Of a stretch of 64,000 nucleotides of DNA, positions 42,815-52,996 are shown in pieces. Position numbers and translations under genes: made by a program. The stretch's first letter is position 1; each line of letters opens with the position of its first letter. Source of the DNA: Streptomyces spirodelae (GTDB taxonomy: Bacteria > Actinomycetota > Actinomycetes > Streptomycetales > Streptomycetaceae). The stretch covers positions 124,001-188,000 of the forward strand of contig NZ_JAFFZN010000010.1 of the NCBI RefSeq assembly GCF_017676385.1, given 5' to 3'. The notes beneath the pieces were generated by a model. It worked only from the letters and a program-made list of their open reading frames with translations, had not been told where the DNA came from and ran no database searches.

Positions 42815-45800
42815 ATGGAGAACGACCAGAACGTACGACCGGGACAGTCGCACGCCGCGCAAGGCTGGCCGCTGGCCGCCCGGCGACTGCTCACCCGCCG
42901 TGAGACCTCGGCCGACGGCAGGGCCGTGTTCGAGGATGCCGACGGCAAGTGGGAGGGGTTCTACCGGAGCCGCTGGGCGCACGACAAAGTCGTACGGTCC
43001 ACGCACGGCGTCAACTGCACCGGCTCCTGCTCCTGGATGGTGTATGTCAAGGACGGGATCATCACCTGGGAGCACCAGGCCACCGACTACCCGTCGATCG
43101 GCACGGACTGTCCCGAGTACGAGCCGCGCGGCTGTCCGCGCGGCGCTTCGTTCTCCTGGTACACCTACTCCCCCAGCCGGGTCCGCTATCCGTATGTACG
43201 CGGCGCACTGCTCAAGCTGTGGCGCGAGGCCCGTGAGCGCCTCGGCGACCCGGTGGCGGCCTGGGCCGAGATCACCTCCGACCCGGCGAAGGCCCGCGCC
43301 TACAAGCGGGCGCGCGGCAAGGGCGGCCTGGTGCGCGCCGACTGGGACGAGGTGACCGAGCTGGTTGCCGCAGCCCAGGTGCACACCGCCGAGCGGTACG
43401 GCCCCGACCGGGTGGCGGGCTTCTCGCCCATTCCGGCGATGTCGATGGCGTCGTTCGCTGCCGGTGCCCGCTACCACTCGCTGATCGGCGGCACCCTGCT
43501 GTCCTTCTACGACTGGTACGCGGACCTGCCGGTCGCCTCGCCGCAGGTCTTCGGCGACCAGACCGATGTGCCGGAGGCCGCCGACTGGTGGAACGCCGGC
43601 TACCTGGTCATGTGGGGCTCCAACATCCCGGTGACCCGCACACCCGATGCCCACTTCCTCACCGAGACCCGCTACAACGGCACCAAGGTCGTGGCGGTCA
43701 GCCCCGACTACGCCGACAACGTCAAGCACGCCGACGAGTGGCTCGCTCCCCATCCCGGCACCGACGGGGCACTGGCCATGGCCATGGGGCATGTGGTGCT
43801 GCAGGAGTTCCTCGTCGACCGTGAGGTCCCCTACTTCCAGGACTACCTGCGGAAGTTCACCGACGCCCCGTTCCTGGTGTCGCTGCGTGAGCACGCGGGG
43901 GGCGGACTGGTCCCGGACGGCTTTCTGACCGCGGCCGACCTGGGCCGGGAAACGGAGCACGCGGAGTCCAAAACCGTACTCGTCGACTCGGCCACCGGCG
44001 AGCCGGTGGTGCCAGGCGGCTCCCTCGGCTTCCGGTGGGGAAAGACCGAACCCGGCCGCTGGAACCTGGACCAGGGCGACACCGTGCCCGAGCTGAGCCT
44101 GCTCGACACGGCGGAGGAGACGGTGGCCGTGGCCCTGCCCCGCTTCGACGTCGGCAGCACGGAGGGCGGCTCGGTGATGGTGCGCGGGGTGCCTGTGCGC
44201 CGCCTCGGCGGGCGCCTGGTCACCACCGTATTCGACCTGATGCTGGCGCAGTACGGGGTCGGGCGTCCTGGCCTGCCGGGAAGCTGGCCCTCGTCGTACG
44301 AGGACGCGTCCGAACCGTGCACCCCTGCCTGGCAGGAGACGATCACCTCGGTGCCGGCCGAGCAGGCGGCACGGATCGCCCGGGAGTTCGCCCGGAACGC
44401 GGAGCGGACCCGGGGGCGCTCGATGATCGCGATGGGAGCGGGGACCAACCACTGGTTCCACTCCGACACCATCTACCGGGCATTCCTCGCGCTGACCACC
44501 ATGACAGGGTGCCAGGGCGTCAACGGCGGTGGCTGGGCACACTACGTCGGCCAGGAGAAGGTCCGTCCGGTCACCGGGCAGCAGCACCTGTCGTTCGCCT
44601 TCGACTGGCACCGGCCCGCGCGGCACATGGCCGGCACCTCCTACTGGTATCTGAACTCCGGCCAGTGGCGCTACGAGGCGTTCGGGCCCGACGAGCTGGC
44701 CACCCCGCTCGGGCAGGGCAGGTTCCGGGGCAAGGCGTTCGCCGACTGCCTGGCGCAGGCCGTACGGCTGGGCTGGACGCCGGGCCACCCCGGTTTCAAC
44801 CGCAACCCGCTCGACCTGTGCGACGAGGCGGCGCGTGCGGGCCGGCCGGTCGCCGAGCACATCGTGGAGGAGCTGAAGTCCGGCCGGCTGCGGTTCGCCG
44901 CCGAGGACCCGGACGACCCGGCCAACTTCCCCCGGGTGCTGACCGTGTGGCGGGCCAACCTGCTGGGCTCGTCCGGCAAGGGCAACGAGTACTTCCTGCG
45001 GCACCTGCTGGGCACCGACGCGGCCGTCCGCTCCCAGGAGACCCCGCCCGAGGGACGGCCCGAGGACGTGGTGTGGCGCGCGGAGGCCCCCGAGGGAAAG
45101 CTCGACCTGATGGTCACCATGGACTTCCGGATGACCTCCACCGGACTGTTCTCCGACGTGGTGCTGCCCGCGGCCACCTGGTACGAGAAGGACGACCTGT
45201 CCAGCACGGACATGCACCCCTTCGTGCACGCCTTCACCCCCGCCATCGCCCCGCCCTGGCAGGCACGCACCGACTACGACACCTTCCTGGCCGTCGCCGA
45301 CAAGTTCAGCGAGCTGGCCAGTGAGCACCTGGGCACCCGCACCGATGTCCTGGCCGTGCCCCTGCAGCACGACACCCCTGACGAACTCGCCCAGCCAGGC
45401 GGTGCCGTACAGGACTGGAAGACGGGCGAGTGCGAGCCCGTTCCCGGCCGGAACATGCCGAAGATCGTCACGCTCGAGAGGGACTTCGCGGCGACAGGGC
45501 AGAAGATGCGCGCCGTCGGCCCGCTGCTGGACACCCTGGGCGCCAGCACCAAGGGGGTCACCGTCCACCCGGACCAGGAGATCGAGGAGCTGCGGCATCG
45601 CTGCGGCACCGTACGCGACGGCGTCGCCGCCGGAAGGCCCTCCCTGGCCACCGCCTCCGACATGTGCGAGGCGATCCTGGCCCTGTCCGGAACCACGAAC
45701 GGGCGCCTGGCCACCGAGGGCTTCCGCGCGCTGGAGAAACACACCGGCAGCGAGGGCCTGGCGGAACTGGCCGCCGAACGCGAGGCCGAGCGGATCACCT

Positions 45801-46516
45801 TCGCCGACACCCGTACCCAGCCCCGTGCCGTGATGACCTCCTACGAGTGGTCCGGTTCGGAGACCGGGGGCCGCCGCTACTCCCCCTTCGTCATCAACGT
45901 CGAGCACAAGAAGCCCTGGCACACCCTCACCGGCCGCCAGCACTTCTTCGTCCAGCACGACTGGATGGCCGAGCTCGGCGAACAGCTCCCGGTCTACCGG
46001 CCACCGCTGAACGCGCCACGCCACTACGGCGACGAGCATCTGCGCGACGGCGACCGGGCCGAGGTGACCGTCCGCTACCTGACCCCGCACTCCAAGTGGT
46101 CCATCCACTCGAACTACCAGGACAACAAATACATGCTCGACCTGTCCCGGGGCGGGCCCACCATCTGGATGTCCGCTGGCGACGCCGACAGGATCGGCGT
46201 CAAGGACAACGAGTGGGTCGAGGCATACAACCGCAACGGCGTCGTCGCCGCCCGTGCCGTGGTCACCCACCGGATGCCCGAGGGCACCGTGTACATGTAC
46301 CACGCGCAGGACCGCACCGTGAACGTTCCCAGGACCGAGGTCAGCGGCAAGCGCGGGGGTATCCACAACTCCCTGACGCGGCTGCTGCTCAAACCCACTC
46401 ATCTCGCGGGCGGCTATGCCCAGTTCACCTACGCGTTCAACTACTACGGGCCCACCGGCAACCAGCGCGACGAGGTGACCGTCATCCGCCGCCGCTCCCA
46501 GAAAGTGGAGTACTGA
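42815..46516 (+). CDS. narG: Respiratory nitrate reductase alpha subunit
   Basis: 1233 residues, normal length for NarG. The N-terminal FS0 cluster ligands are H64, C68, C72 and C107 (HGVNCTGSCSW and GCPRG), with the same spacings as in the E. coli enzyme. The Asp in SFYDWYADLPVASPQ ligates the molybdenum of the bis-MGD cofactor. It catalyses two-electron reduction of nitrate to nitrite in the cytoplasm with electrons from NarI/NarH. No Tat signal, as expected. First gene of narGHJI, with narH following after 1 bp. Confidence 0.97.
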   Translation: MENDQNVRPGQSHAAQGWPLAARRLLTRRETSADGRAVFEDADGKWEGFYRSRWAHDKVVRSTHGVNCTGSCSWMVYVKDGIITWEHQATDYPSIGTDCPEYEPRGCPRGASFSWYTYSPSRVRYPYVRGALLKLWREARERLGDPVAAWAEITSDPAKARAYKRARGKGGLVRADWDEVTELVAAAQVHTAERYGPDRVAGFSPIPAMSMASFAAGARYHSLIGGTLLSFYDWYADLPVASPQVFGDQTDVPEAADWWNAGYLVMWGSNIPVTRTPDAHFLTETRYNGTKVVAVSPDYADNVKHADEWLAPHPGTDGALAMAMGHVVLQEFLVDREVPYFQDYLRKFTDAPFLVSLREHAGGGLVPDGFLTAADLGRETEHAESKTVLVDSATGEPVVPGGSLGFRWGKTEPGRWNLDQGDTVPELSLLDTAEETVAVALPRFDVGSTEGGSVMVRGVPVRRLGGRLVTTVFDLMLAQYGVGRPGLPGSWPSSYEDASEPCTPAWQETITSVPAEQAARIAREFARNAERTRGRSMIAMGAGTNHWFHSDTIYRAFLALTTMTGCQGVNGGGWAHYVGQEKVRPVTGQQHLSFAFDWHRPARHMAGTSYWYLNSGQWRYEAFGPDELATPLGQGRFRGKAFADCLAQAVRLGWTPGHPGFNRNPLDLCDEAARAGRPVAEHIVEELKSGRLRFAAEDPDDPANFPRVLTVWRANLLGSSGKGNEYFLRHLLGTDAAVRSQETPPEGRPEDVVWRAEAPEGKLDLMVTMDFRMTSTGLFSDVVLPAATWYEKDDLSSTDMHPFVHAFTPAIAPPWQARTDYDTFLAVADKFSELASEHLGTRTDVLAVPLQHDTPDELAQPGGAVQDWKTGECEPVPGRNMPKIVTLERDFAATGQKMRAVGPLLDTLGASTKGVTVHPDQEIEELRHRCGTVRDGVAAGRPSLATASDMCEAILALSGTTNGRLATEGFRALEKHTGSEGLAELAAEREAERITFADTRTQPRAVMTSYEWSGSETGGRRYSPFVINVEHKKPWHTLTGRQHFFVQHDWMAELGEQLPVYRPPLNAPRHYGDEHLRDGDRAEVTVRYLTPHSKWSIHSNYQDNKYMLDLSRGGPTIWMSAGDADRIGVKDNEWVEAYNRNGVVAARAVVTHRMPEGTVYMYHAQDRTVNVPRTEVSGKRGGIHNSLTRLLLKPTHLAGGYAQFTYAFNYYGPTGNQRDEVTVIRRRSQKVEY

Positions 46517-46517
46517 G

Positions 46518-48062
46518 ATGAAGGTCATGGCCCAAGTGGCGATGGTGATGAACCTCGACAAGTGCATCGGGTGCCACACCTGCTCCGTCACCTGCAAACA
46601 GACGTGGACCAACAGGACAGGAGTCGAGTACGCCTGGTTCAACAACGTCGAGACCAAACCGGGCGTCGGCTACCCGCGCCGATACGAGGACCAGGAGCGC
46701 TGGAAGGGCGGCTGGATGCTCGACAAGCGCGGCCGGCTGGTGCTGCGGTCCGGCGGCCGGGTCAAACGGCTGCTGTCCCTGTTCTCCAACCCCGACCTGC
46801 CGTCCATCGAGGACTACTACGAGCCGGTCACCTACGACTACGACAACCTGGTCAGCGCGCCCGCCCAGGACGACGTCCCCGTCGCACGTCCCCGCTCGGT
46901 CCTCACCGGCAAGCCCACGGCCATCACCTGGGGCGCCAACTGGGAGGACGGCCTCGGCGGCGCCCCGGAACACGCGGGCGGAGACCCGAACCTGAGCGGT
47001 GAGTGGGCCCAAAAGGTCAAGTTCGAGTTCGAGCAGACCTTCCTCTTCCACCTGCCCCGCCTGTGCGAGCACTGCCTCAACCCCGCCTGCGTCTCCGCCT
47101 GCCCCTCGGGCGCGATGTACAAGCGGGTCGAGGACGGCATCGTCCTCGTCGACCAGGACCGCTGCCGCGGCTGGCGCATGTGCGCCACCGCCTGCCCGTA
47201 CAAGAAGGTGTACATCAACCACGCCACCGGCAAGGCCGAGAAGTGCACGTTCTGCTTCCCGCGCATCGAGGCCGGCCAGCCCACGGTCTGCTCCGAGACG
47301 TGCGTCGGCCGCCTGCGCTACCTGGGAGTACTGCTCTACGACGCCGACCGGGTCGGAGAGGCAGCGGCCACACCCGACGAGAAGGACCTGCTGGACGCCC
47401 AGCGCGGAGTGTTCCTCGACCCTTCCGACCCGCAGACCGTCGCCGCGGCGAGGCGGTCGGGCGTGCCCGAGGACTGGTTGGAGGCCGCACGCCACTCCCC
47501 GGTCTACGACCTGGTCATGCGGTACAAGGTGGCGCTGCCCCTGCACCCGGAGTACCGGACGATGCCGATGGTCTGGTACGTGCCGCCGCTCTCCCCGGTA
47601 CTGGACGCGGTCGACGCGGCCGGCGGCGACCAGGACGACCCCGACCACGTGTTCACCGCCGTCACCCGGCTGCGCATTCCACTGGAGTACCTCGCCGAGC
47701 TGTTCACCGCCGGGGACACCGATGTCGTAGCCGGAGTGCTGATGAAACTCACCGCCCTGCGCTCCTACATGCGCGAACGGTCCCTGGGTGAGGTGGGCGA
47801 CGAGACCGCGCTGAAGGCGGTGGGCCTGACCGGCCGCGAGGCGGAGGACCTGCACCGGCTGCTCGCCGTGGCCAAGTACGCCGACCGGTACGTCGTCCCC
47901 GCCGCGCACAAGGAGGACAGCGCCGCCCTCAGCGCGATGGAGAACCGCTGCCCGGTCGAGTTCTCCGGAGACGCCCAGCCCACCGACGGACGCCGCGTGA
48001 TGCTCGGCATCCCCACCCTGCGCCGCCGTACATCCGACGCCCCCGCCGGAGGTCACCTGTGA
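46518..48062 (+). CDS. narH: Respiratory nitrate reductase beta subunit
   Basis: 514 residues. Four cysteine groups for FS1-FS4: CIGCHTCSVTCKQTW near 16-26, CEHCLNPACVSACP near 184-197, CRGWRMCATACP near 217-228 (Trp replacing one Cys, the known 3Fe-4S site) and CTFCFPRI near 244, CSETC near 260. It passes electrons from the NarI haems to NarG. ATG start with 1 bp between it and the narG stop; overlaps narJ by 4 bp. Confidence 0.97.
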   Translation: MKVMAQVAMVMNLDKCIGCHTCSVTCKQTWTNRTGVEYAWFNNVETKPGVGYPRRYEDQERWKGGWMLDKRGRLVLRSGGRVKRLLSLFSNPDLPSIEDYYEPVTYDYDNLVSAPAQDDVPVARPRSVLTGKPTAITWGANWEDGLGGAPEHAGGDPNLSGEWAQKVKFEFEQTFLFHLPRLCEHCLNPACVSACPSGAMYKRVEDGIVLVDQDRCRGWRMCATACPYKKVYINHATGKAEKCTFCFPRIEAGQPTVCSETCVGRLRYLGVLLYDADRVGEAAATPDEKDLLDAQRGVFLDPSDPQTVAAARRSGVPEDWLEAARHSPVYDLVMRYKVALPLHPEYRTMPMVWYVPPLSPVLDAVDAAGGDQDDPDHVFTAVTRLRIPLEYLAELFTAGDTDVVAGVLMKLTALRSYMRERSLGEVGDETALKAVGLTGREAEDLHRLLAVAKYADRYVVPAAHKEDSAALSAMENRCPVEFSGDAQPTDGRRVMLGIPTLRRRTSDAPAGGHL

Positions 48063-48877
48063 GCCCGCTGCCCGCCGCCGTCCCGGCCGCCGTCCGCACC
48101 CGCGTCCGTGCCGCCCTGAGCCCCCGCGGCCGCGCCCCGCGCCCCGATCGCCGGGAGCGGCCGTCCCCGCTCACGCCCGAGGAGACCGAGGCGCGGGCGC
48201 TGCTGCTGCGCCTGATGTCCCTCCTGACGCAGTACCCGGACGCCGAACTCACCGGCGCCCGGCCCGTCATCGCCGCCACGGTGCGGGCTCTGGCCCCGTC
48301 TCCGGCCGCCTCCGAGCTGGCCGCCTTCACCGGCTGGCTGACCGAGCAGGAACCGGCGGCGGTGGAACAGCACTACGTCGAGATGTTCGACCTGCGCCGC
48401 AGGAGCAGCCTCTACCTCACCTACTATCTGCACGGCGACACCCGCCGCCGCGGTATGGCCCTGCTCACCCTCGCCCAGCGCTACCGCGCCGCCGGCTGGG
48501 ACACCGACGGCGGGGAACTGCCGGACCACCTCCCCGTCGTCCTCGAGTTCGCCGCGCTCGCCGGGCCCCGGGCGGGCGAGGCTCCGCTACGGCAGCACCG
48601 GCGGGGCCTGGAGCTCATCCACCGGGCCCTGAACGAAGCGGAATCCCCCTACCGACACGTCCTGGCGGCGCTGCTGAGCCTGCTGCCACCGGCCACCGAA
48701 GCCGATCTGCGGGCGGTGGCCGACCTGGCCGCACAGGGGCCGCCCAACGAAGACGTCGGTCTGGACCCGTACGGAGCAGGTGAGTTCGCACCGCCCGGCA
48801 CGTTCGTCCCACCCGAGCAGGCCCCGCCCACTCTCGCGACGCCACCCGCCGCGCACCGTCAGGGAGATTGCCGATGA
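48059..48877 (+). CDS. narJ: Nitrate reductase assembly chaperone
   Basis: 272 residues, somewhat longer than many NarJ proteins because of Pro/Arg-rich extensions at both ends. The helical core (LLRLMSLLTQYPDAEL, VEQHYVEMFDLRRRSSLYLTYYLHGDTRRRG, LPVVLEFAALAG) is diagnostic of NarJ, which inserts the molybdenum cofactor into NarG before membrane docking. GTG start overlapping the narH stop (GTGA). Confidence 0.93.
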   Translation: MSPLPAAVPAAVRTRVRAALSPRGRAPRPDRRERPSPLTPEETEARALLLRLMSLLTQYPDAELTGARPVIAATVRALAPSPAASELAAFTGWLTEQEPAAVEQHYVEMFDLRRRSSLYLTYYLHGDTRRRGMALLTLAQRYRAAGWDTDGGELPDHLPVVLEFAALAGPRAGEAPLRQHRRGLELIHRALNEAESPYRHVLAALLSLLPPATEADLRAVADLAAQGPPNEDVGLDPYGAGEFAPPGTFVPPEQAPPTLATPPAAHRQGDCR

Positions 48878-49632
48878 CCACCTCCGCAGCCGACCTCCTG
48901 CTGTGGGTCGCTCTCCCTTACGTCTGCCTGGCCGTCTTCGTCGTCGGCCACATCTGGCGCTACCGACACGACCAGTTCGGCTGGACCTCCCGCACCAGCC
49001 AGCTCTTCGAACACCGTTGGCTGCGCTGGGGCAGCCCGCTGTTCCACCTCGGCGCCTTCATGGTCATCGGCGGACACATCGTCGGCTTGGCCGTTCCCGA
49101 CTCGTGGACCGAGGCCGCGGGCATCAGCGAGCACGCTTACCACACCACGGCGGTGTGGGCCGGTTCGGTGGCCGGCGTCGCCATGGTCACCGGGCTGGGA
49201 ATGCTGTGCGCCCGACGACTGCTGACCAGGCGCATCCGCCTGGGCACCGACCGCAGCGACAAGCTCCTCTTCCCTCTGCTGGCCGCCACGGTGCTGCTGG
49301 GCATCTCCGCGACCGCCGCCCACAACGTCTTCGGTGCCGGCTACGACTACCGCGAGTCCATCTCCGTCTGGTTCCGCGGCATCTTCACACTGCGGCCGCA
49401 GCCCGAGGCGATCACCGGAGCCCCGCTGCTGTTCCAGCTCCACGCCCTCACCGCCTGCCTGCTCTTCGCGGCCTGGCCCTTCACCCGCCTCGTCCACGTG
49501 TGGAGCGCACCCATCGGCTATCTGTCCCGCCCCTACCTGGTCTACCGGCGACGAGCCATAGCACAGGCGCCCGTGCCGCACGGTGCCCCGGCGCAGCAGC
49601 CGGGCACCCGGCGCTCCCGACACCCGGCATGA
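48874..49632 (+). CDS. narI: Respiratory nitrate reductase gamma subunit (cytochrome b)
   Basis: 252 residues, five membrane helices. His residues for two b haems are seen in FHLGAFMVIGGHIVGL (near 60) and in the pair FQLHALTACLLFAAWPFTRLVHVWS (near 190-210). It oxidises menaquinol at the periplasmic side and anchors NarGH. The ATG at 48874 overlaps narJ by 4 bp. C-terminal tail is Pro/Arg-rich. Confidence 0.95.
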   Translation: MTTSAADLLLWVALPYVCLAVFVVGHIWRYRHDQFGWTSRTSQLFEHRWLRWGSPLFHLGAFMVIGGHIVGLAVPDSWTEAAGISEHAYHTTAVWAGSVAGVAMVTGLGMLCARRLLTRRIRLGTDRSDKLLFPLLAATVLLGISATAAHNVFGAGYDYRESISVWFRGIFTLRPQPEAITGAPLLFQLHALTACLLFAAWPFTRLVHVWSAPIGYLSRPYLVYRRRAIAQAPVPHGAPAQQPGTRRSRHPA

Positions 49633-49767
49633 GCACCTCGCCGGCCGCCTCCCAGTTCGGCGCGTGTGCTTGCGCATGGGGCACACCCGAAACCGCCGTA
49701 CCTCCGCTTCCGTGCTTCCTCGGCGCCCCGGCATCTGAACAGAACACGCCGACGGGGCCGGAACAGG

Positions 49768-49799
49768 GTGCCTGCGAGCGGGAGGTCACTCGCAGGCAC
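49768..49799. terminator. Strong hairpin after narI
   Basis: GTGCCTGCGAG and CTCGCAGGCAC form a perfect 11-bp stem with a 10-base loop, between the convergent narI and dehydrogenase genes; likely bidirectional terminator. Confidence 0.8.
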
Positions 49800-49821
49800 A
49801 TCACGTCTCGCGTGAAGCTGT

Positions 49822-51282
49822 TCAGGAGTGTCCGGAGGACTGGTCGGTCGCGCCCGGCCAGTACGCCGAAAAGGCGGCGGCGGGCTGTCGGCCGGTGTCG
49901 GTGAGTGTTCCTTCCACCTCCAGGCCGAGCTGGGTCGGAGCCGCTCCGTTCATCGGGGCGGTGACGGCATCGGCCACGACTGCGGTTTCCGTCGACGAGG
50001 CGGAGTCGGTGGTCGGGGATGCGGCGTCGGGGCCTGCGTCCAGCGTCTCTTGTGAGGTGCGCCCGAACAGGTCGCGGAAGGCCACCGCTCCCCCGCATTC
50101 GTCGATCATCCGCTGTGAGTTCTCCTTCGCCAGCTGTACACCGGCGGCCCGCATGGACGCGCCCGTCTCGTCGGCCCGGCTCATGAGTTCCCGGACCAGC
50201 GGGCGGATCTGCGAGGCCAGTCGGCGGCACGCTCCGGTGGGGCTGACGACGTCGCCCAGAATGACCCACCAGGCTCCCGCAGCAGCGCCGGTGTTCGCGA
50301 TGAAATCGGGGACGACGGTGACGCCTCGGTCCCGCAGGAGTTGCTCGGCTTCGGGTGTGGTGGGTACGTTCGCCGCTTCCACCACGAGCTTCCCGCGGAT
50401 GCGTGCGCAGTTGGCATCCGTGATGGCGTAGGAGACAGCGGCCGGCACCAGGACGTCGGCATCCTGCTCCAACCACTCGTCGCCTGGGCGTTCCTCGTCG
50501 TCGTCACGCAGGACGGAGCGGTCGATCACACCGGTGGTGCTCCGCGCGAGCAGCAGGTCTTCTGGATCGATACCGCGTGACGTGTTGCGGACGAGTCCAT
50601 GGGCGTCCGTGACTCCGACGATCTTCACCCCCGCGCGAGCGAGGTACAGCGCGGTCGCCCCTCCCATCGTGCCGAACCCCTGGACGACGGCGCGTGCGGA
50701 CGCGGCCGGAATGCCCCGGTGGTCCAGGGCCGCCAGAGCTGCCTCCGCCACGCCGAAGCCGCCGACCAGCTCCGAGAGTTTCAACCCGTCCGTCCGGGTG
50801 GCGAAAGCCCGCTGGATGCGTGCGCGCACTTCGGCCTCGTCCGGAGCGCGGACCACGGCGGCGTGAAAGGAGGTGTCCCCCAGGCCGATCTGTGCGAAAG
50901 CCTGGTCGAGCTGGTCCTGCTGCGTACCGAGATCTCCCGCGGTCACCCAGAAGCGCTCCAGCAGCGGACGGACCCCCTGGAGGAATCGCTTCCTCACCTC
51001 CTCGGCCCGGGGGTCCGCGGGGTCGAAGTCGATTCCGCCCTTGGCCCCGCCGACAGGGATGCCGAAGGCCCCCATCTTCAGGGTCATCTCCCGCGCGAGT
51101 TCAGCGACCTCGTCGAGCGTGCACCCGGTGCGCATGCGGAGGCCGCCCGTGGCGATGCCCGTCACCAGCTGGTCGATCACGACATACCCGCGAGCGGGAG
51201 TTTCGGAATCGCGCCAGGTTACTTGGAGAAAGGGTTCATGCTCGGAAGCCTGCAGCGGCGCGCCGGCAGTGTTCTGTGTCAT
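49822..51282 (-). CDS. Glu/Leu/Phe/Val dehydrogenase family protein
   Basis: 486 residues. The dimerisation/catalytic domain has K69 and the active-site K81 (MTLKMGAFGIPVGGAKGGIDFDP); the Rossmann part has VVQGFGTMGGATALYLARAG and EAANVPTTPEA. It interconverts an amino acid and its 2-oxo acid with NAD(P). The last about 70 residues (Ala/Ser/Thr-rich, after SQETLDAGPDAAS) go beyond the usual family end. Substrate cannot be set from motifs; glutamate or leucine/valine are candidates. Convergent with narI. Confidence 0.9.
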   Translation of the reverse strand: MTQNTAGAPLQASEHEPFLQVTWRDSETPARGYVVIDQLVTGIATGGLRMRTGCTLDEVAELAREMTLKMGAFGIPVGGAKGGIDFDPADPRAEEVRKRFLQGVRPLLERFWVTAGDLGTQQDQLDQAFAQIGLGDTSFHAAVVRAPDEAEVRARIQRAFATRTDGLKLSELVGGFGVAEAALAALDHRGIPAASARAVVQGFGTMGGATALYLARAGVKIVGVTDAHGLVRNTSRGIDPEDLLLARSTTGVIDRSVLRDDDEERPGDEWLEQDADVLVPAAVSYAITDANCARIRGKLVVEAANVPTTPEAEQLLRDRGVTVVPDFIANTGAAAGAWWVILGDVVSPTGACRRLASQIRPLVRELMSRADETGASMRAAGVQLAKENSQRMIDECGGAVAFRDLFGRTSQETLDAGPDAASPTTDSASSTETAVVADAVTAPMNGAAPTQLGLEVEGTLTDTGRQPAAAFSAYWPGATDQSSGHS

Positions 51283-52252
51283 GTGGCACTCACCCTTCCG
51301 ATGATTATCCAGCTTCCACGCACGGTTTCAGCGCAGAATCGCCCCAAGGGCTGAAACGGCATCACTTCTGGTGGGACCGCACGGTCCTGTTCCGCCGGTC
51401 AGGCGGCAATATGCACGATGATCGGGCAGGCGCATTCAGGCACGCCAAATGGCACCCGCAGGGGATGTTCTTCAAGTGATCCCTGGAGAAGGGATTCGTG
51501 GATGTACGCAGAGAACGCATCCGGTTGCGTTGTACGTAGCGACCACTGTGAGGTCGGGATCACCCCTTGTCAAGGAGTCTCTGAGAGCGGCTCCGGCGCC
51601 CGTACAGCCACACCTCTGCCCACATCGACGATCAGCCGAACGCGCGGTACTGTCAGGCACGTTGGGTAGCCGCACCGGGAGACTCCACGCGACCCCTGGG
51701 ACCGGAACGGCAACGTCGCCCCCACCGATCGGGTGACCTTCCATCCGACTGCGGCGCAGCCGATTCGCCGCGGTCGTGTCGCCGCCTCGGGAAGTACGAC
51801 TCGCGCTCTCCTACTGGCCGGCGGGTTCCACTCAATCGTCAAACCTCGTCCGGCGCCTTCACCCTGCGCTACCCGCCTCACCGCGATCCGAATTCGAGAT
51901 GCCCGGCTCACACATTCAGCACTGGCGTGGTGCCCGTCCGTCCACGTCCATGGATGGCAGAAATTCTCCCGGCGCCACCCGGCCTTCACGGGCAAACCAA
52001 CGGTGCACGACACTCGCTTCAGAAAATAGCGAGCATCCGTCAAGGACTCCGGCTCCTGTGTGGCACGAAACCCGGACTCCGTACCGACGGGCCGCGACCG
52101 AGCCCGAGAAGCGCGACCGACAAGCACGGCACTTGGCGGTCCTTATCGGCAGCCTGGCCATGGAGCTCGTCCGGTCGACGGGCCGTGGCCGATACGGCAG
52201 AGTCTTCTCGAATGCAACGCGCAGTCCATCCCATGCCGCGGTGCCGGACGCG
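51283..52252. other. 970 bp without a supportable gene
   Basis: Lower GC than the surroundings and no frame with sensible composition. ACGCA-TCCGGT-TGCGT near 51515-51530 is a short dyad upstream of the dehydrogenase gene. Possibly the site of a past deletion or insertion. Confidence 0.45.
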
Positions 52253-52969
52253 TCACGCGCGGTCGTGGCTGGTGCCGTTGTGGGCGAGGGCGCTGGGGGT
52301 CAGGCAACCCACGATCGCGGGAGCCTGCTGGATGAGCGTGTCGTTGGTGAGCGCTTCCACCATGAACAACGCGAAGTCCACCCGGCGCGTCAGGTTGCTG
52401 GCCAGCACCGGGTCACCTACATGGCTGCTCCACACGGGCAGGCCCTGGCTTTCACCCTCCTCAAGACTGCTGCCGCGCACCATGGTCCACCGTGTGTCGC
52501 TGGCGAAGACCCGGCGGCACGCCTCCACCTGGTCGTCGATCTCGACGGCACGGAAGAGCTTGCCGAGCACGGCGGCGGCCCGGACGCCCATGGTGAACAT
52601 CCGCGAGTACTTGTCCTTGCCGTCGCGCGTGATGTGCCAGCCGCAGGAGAAGACCAGGCGTGCGCCCGGTCGCGCGTTGTCGAGCACCGCCTGCGCCGTG
52701 CCGGACGCGTACTGCTGTACGCCCCAGGGCACCAGCACAGTCAGCACTCCGTCGCATCCTGCGACCGCCCTCCGGATCACGTCAGGGTCGTTCGTGGGTC
52801 CGGGGACGATGGCCATCCGCCCCTCGAACGCGGCCAGCTTCGGCACACTGCGCTCCCGGCACACACCGACCACCTCGTAGCCGCGCTCCAGAGCGTGCCG
52901 GACCATGTACTGGCCGAGCTTCCCGGACGCCCCGACGATGCAGACCTTCTTCACTCGATCCGTGCCCAT
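52253..52969 (-). CDS. NmrA-like NAD(P)-binding protein
   Basis: 238 residues, atypical short-chain reductase. The Rossmann motif VCIVGASGKLGQYMVRHALERGYEV is at the N-terminus, followed by AGCDGVLTVLVPWG and MVRGSSLEEG. It lacks a clear YxxxK pair, so it may be a redox sensor or an epimerase-like enzyme. ATG at 52969. Divergent from a TetR gene; two perfect operators lie between them, so its expression is probably tightly repressed. Confidence 0.82.
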   Translation of the reverse strand: MGTDRVKKVCIVGASGKLGQYMVRHALERGYEVVGVCRERSVPKLAAFEGRMAIVPGPTNDPDVIRRAVAGCDGVLTVLVPWGVQQYASGTAQAVLDNARPGARLVFSCGWHITRDGKDKYSRMFTMGVRAAAVLGKLFRAVEIDDQVEACRRVFASDTRWTMVRGSSLEEGESQGLPVWSSHVGDPVLASNLTRRVDFALFMVEALTNDTLIQQAPAIVGCLTPSALAHNGTSHDRA

Positions 52970-52996
52970 GACCCCAGCCCTTCGCCCACGTGCCCA

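Noticed and set aside
42800..46657. A 1285-codon minus-strand frame opposite narG
   Set aside because: Exact shadow of narG, caused by high GC at third positions; the plus strand has all NarG ligands.
51283..52252. Frames of up to 185 codons on the minus strand and longer on the plus strand
   Set aside because: No motif, no RBS, and codon pattern lacks the third-position GC bias of the neighbouring real genes.
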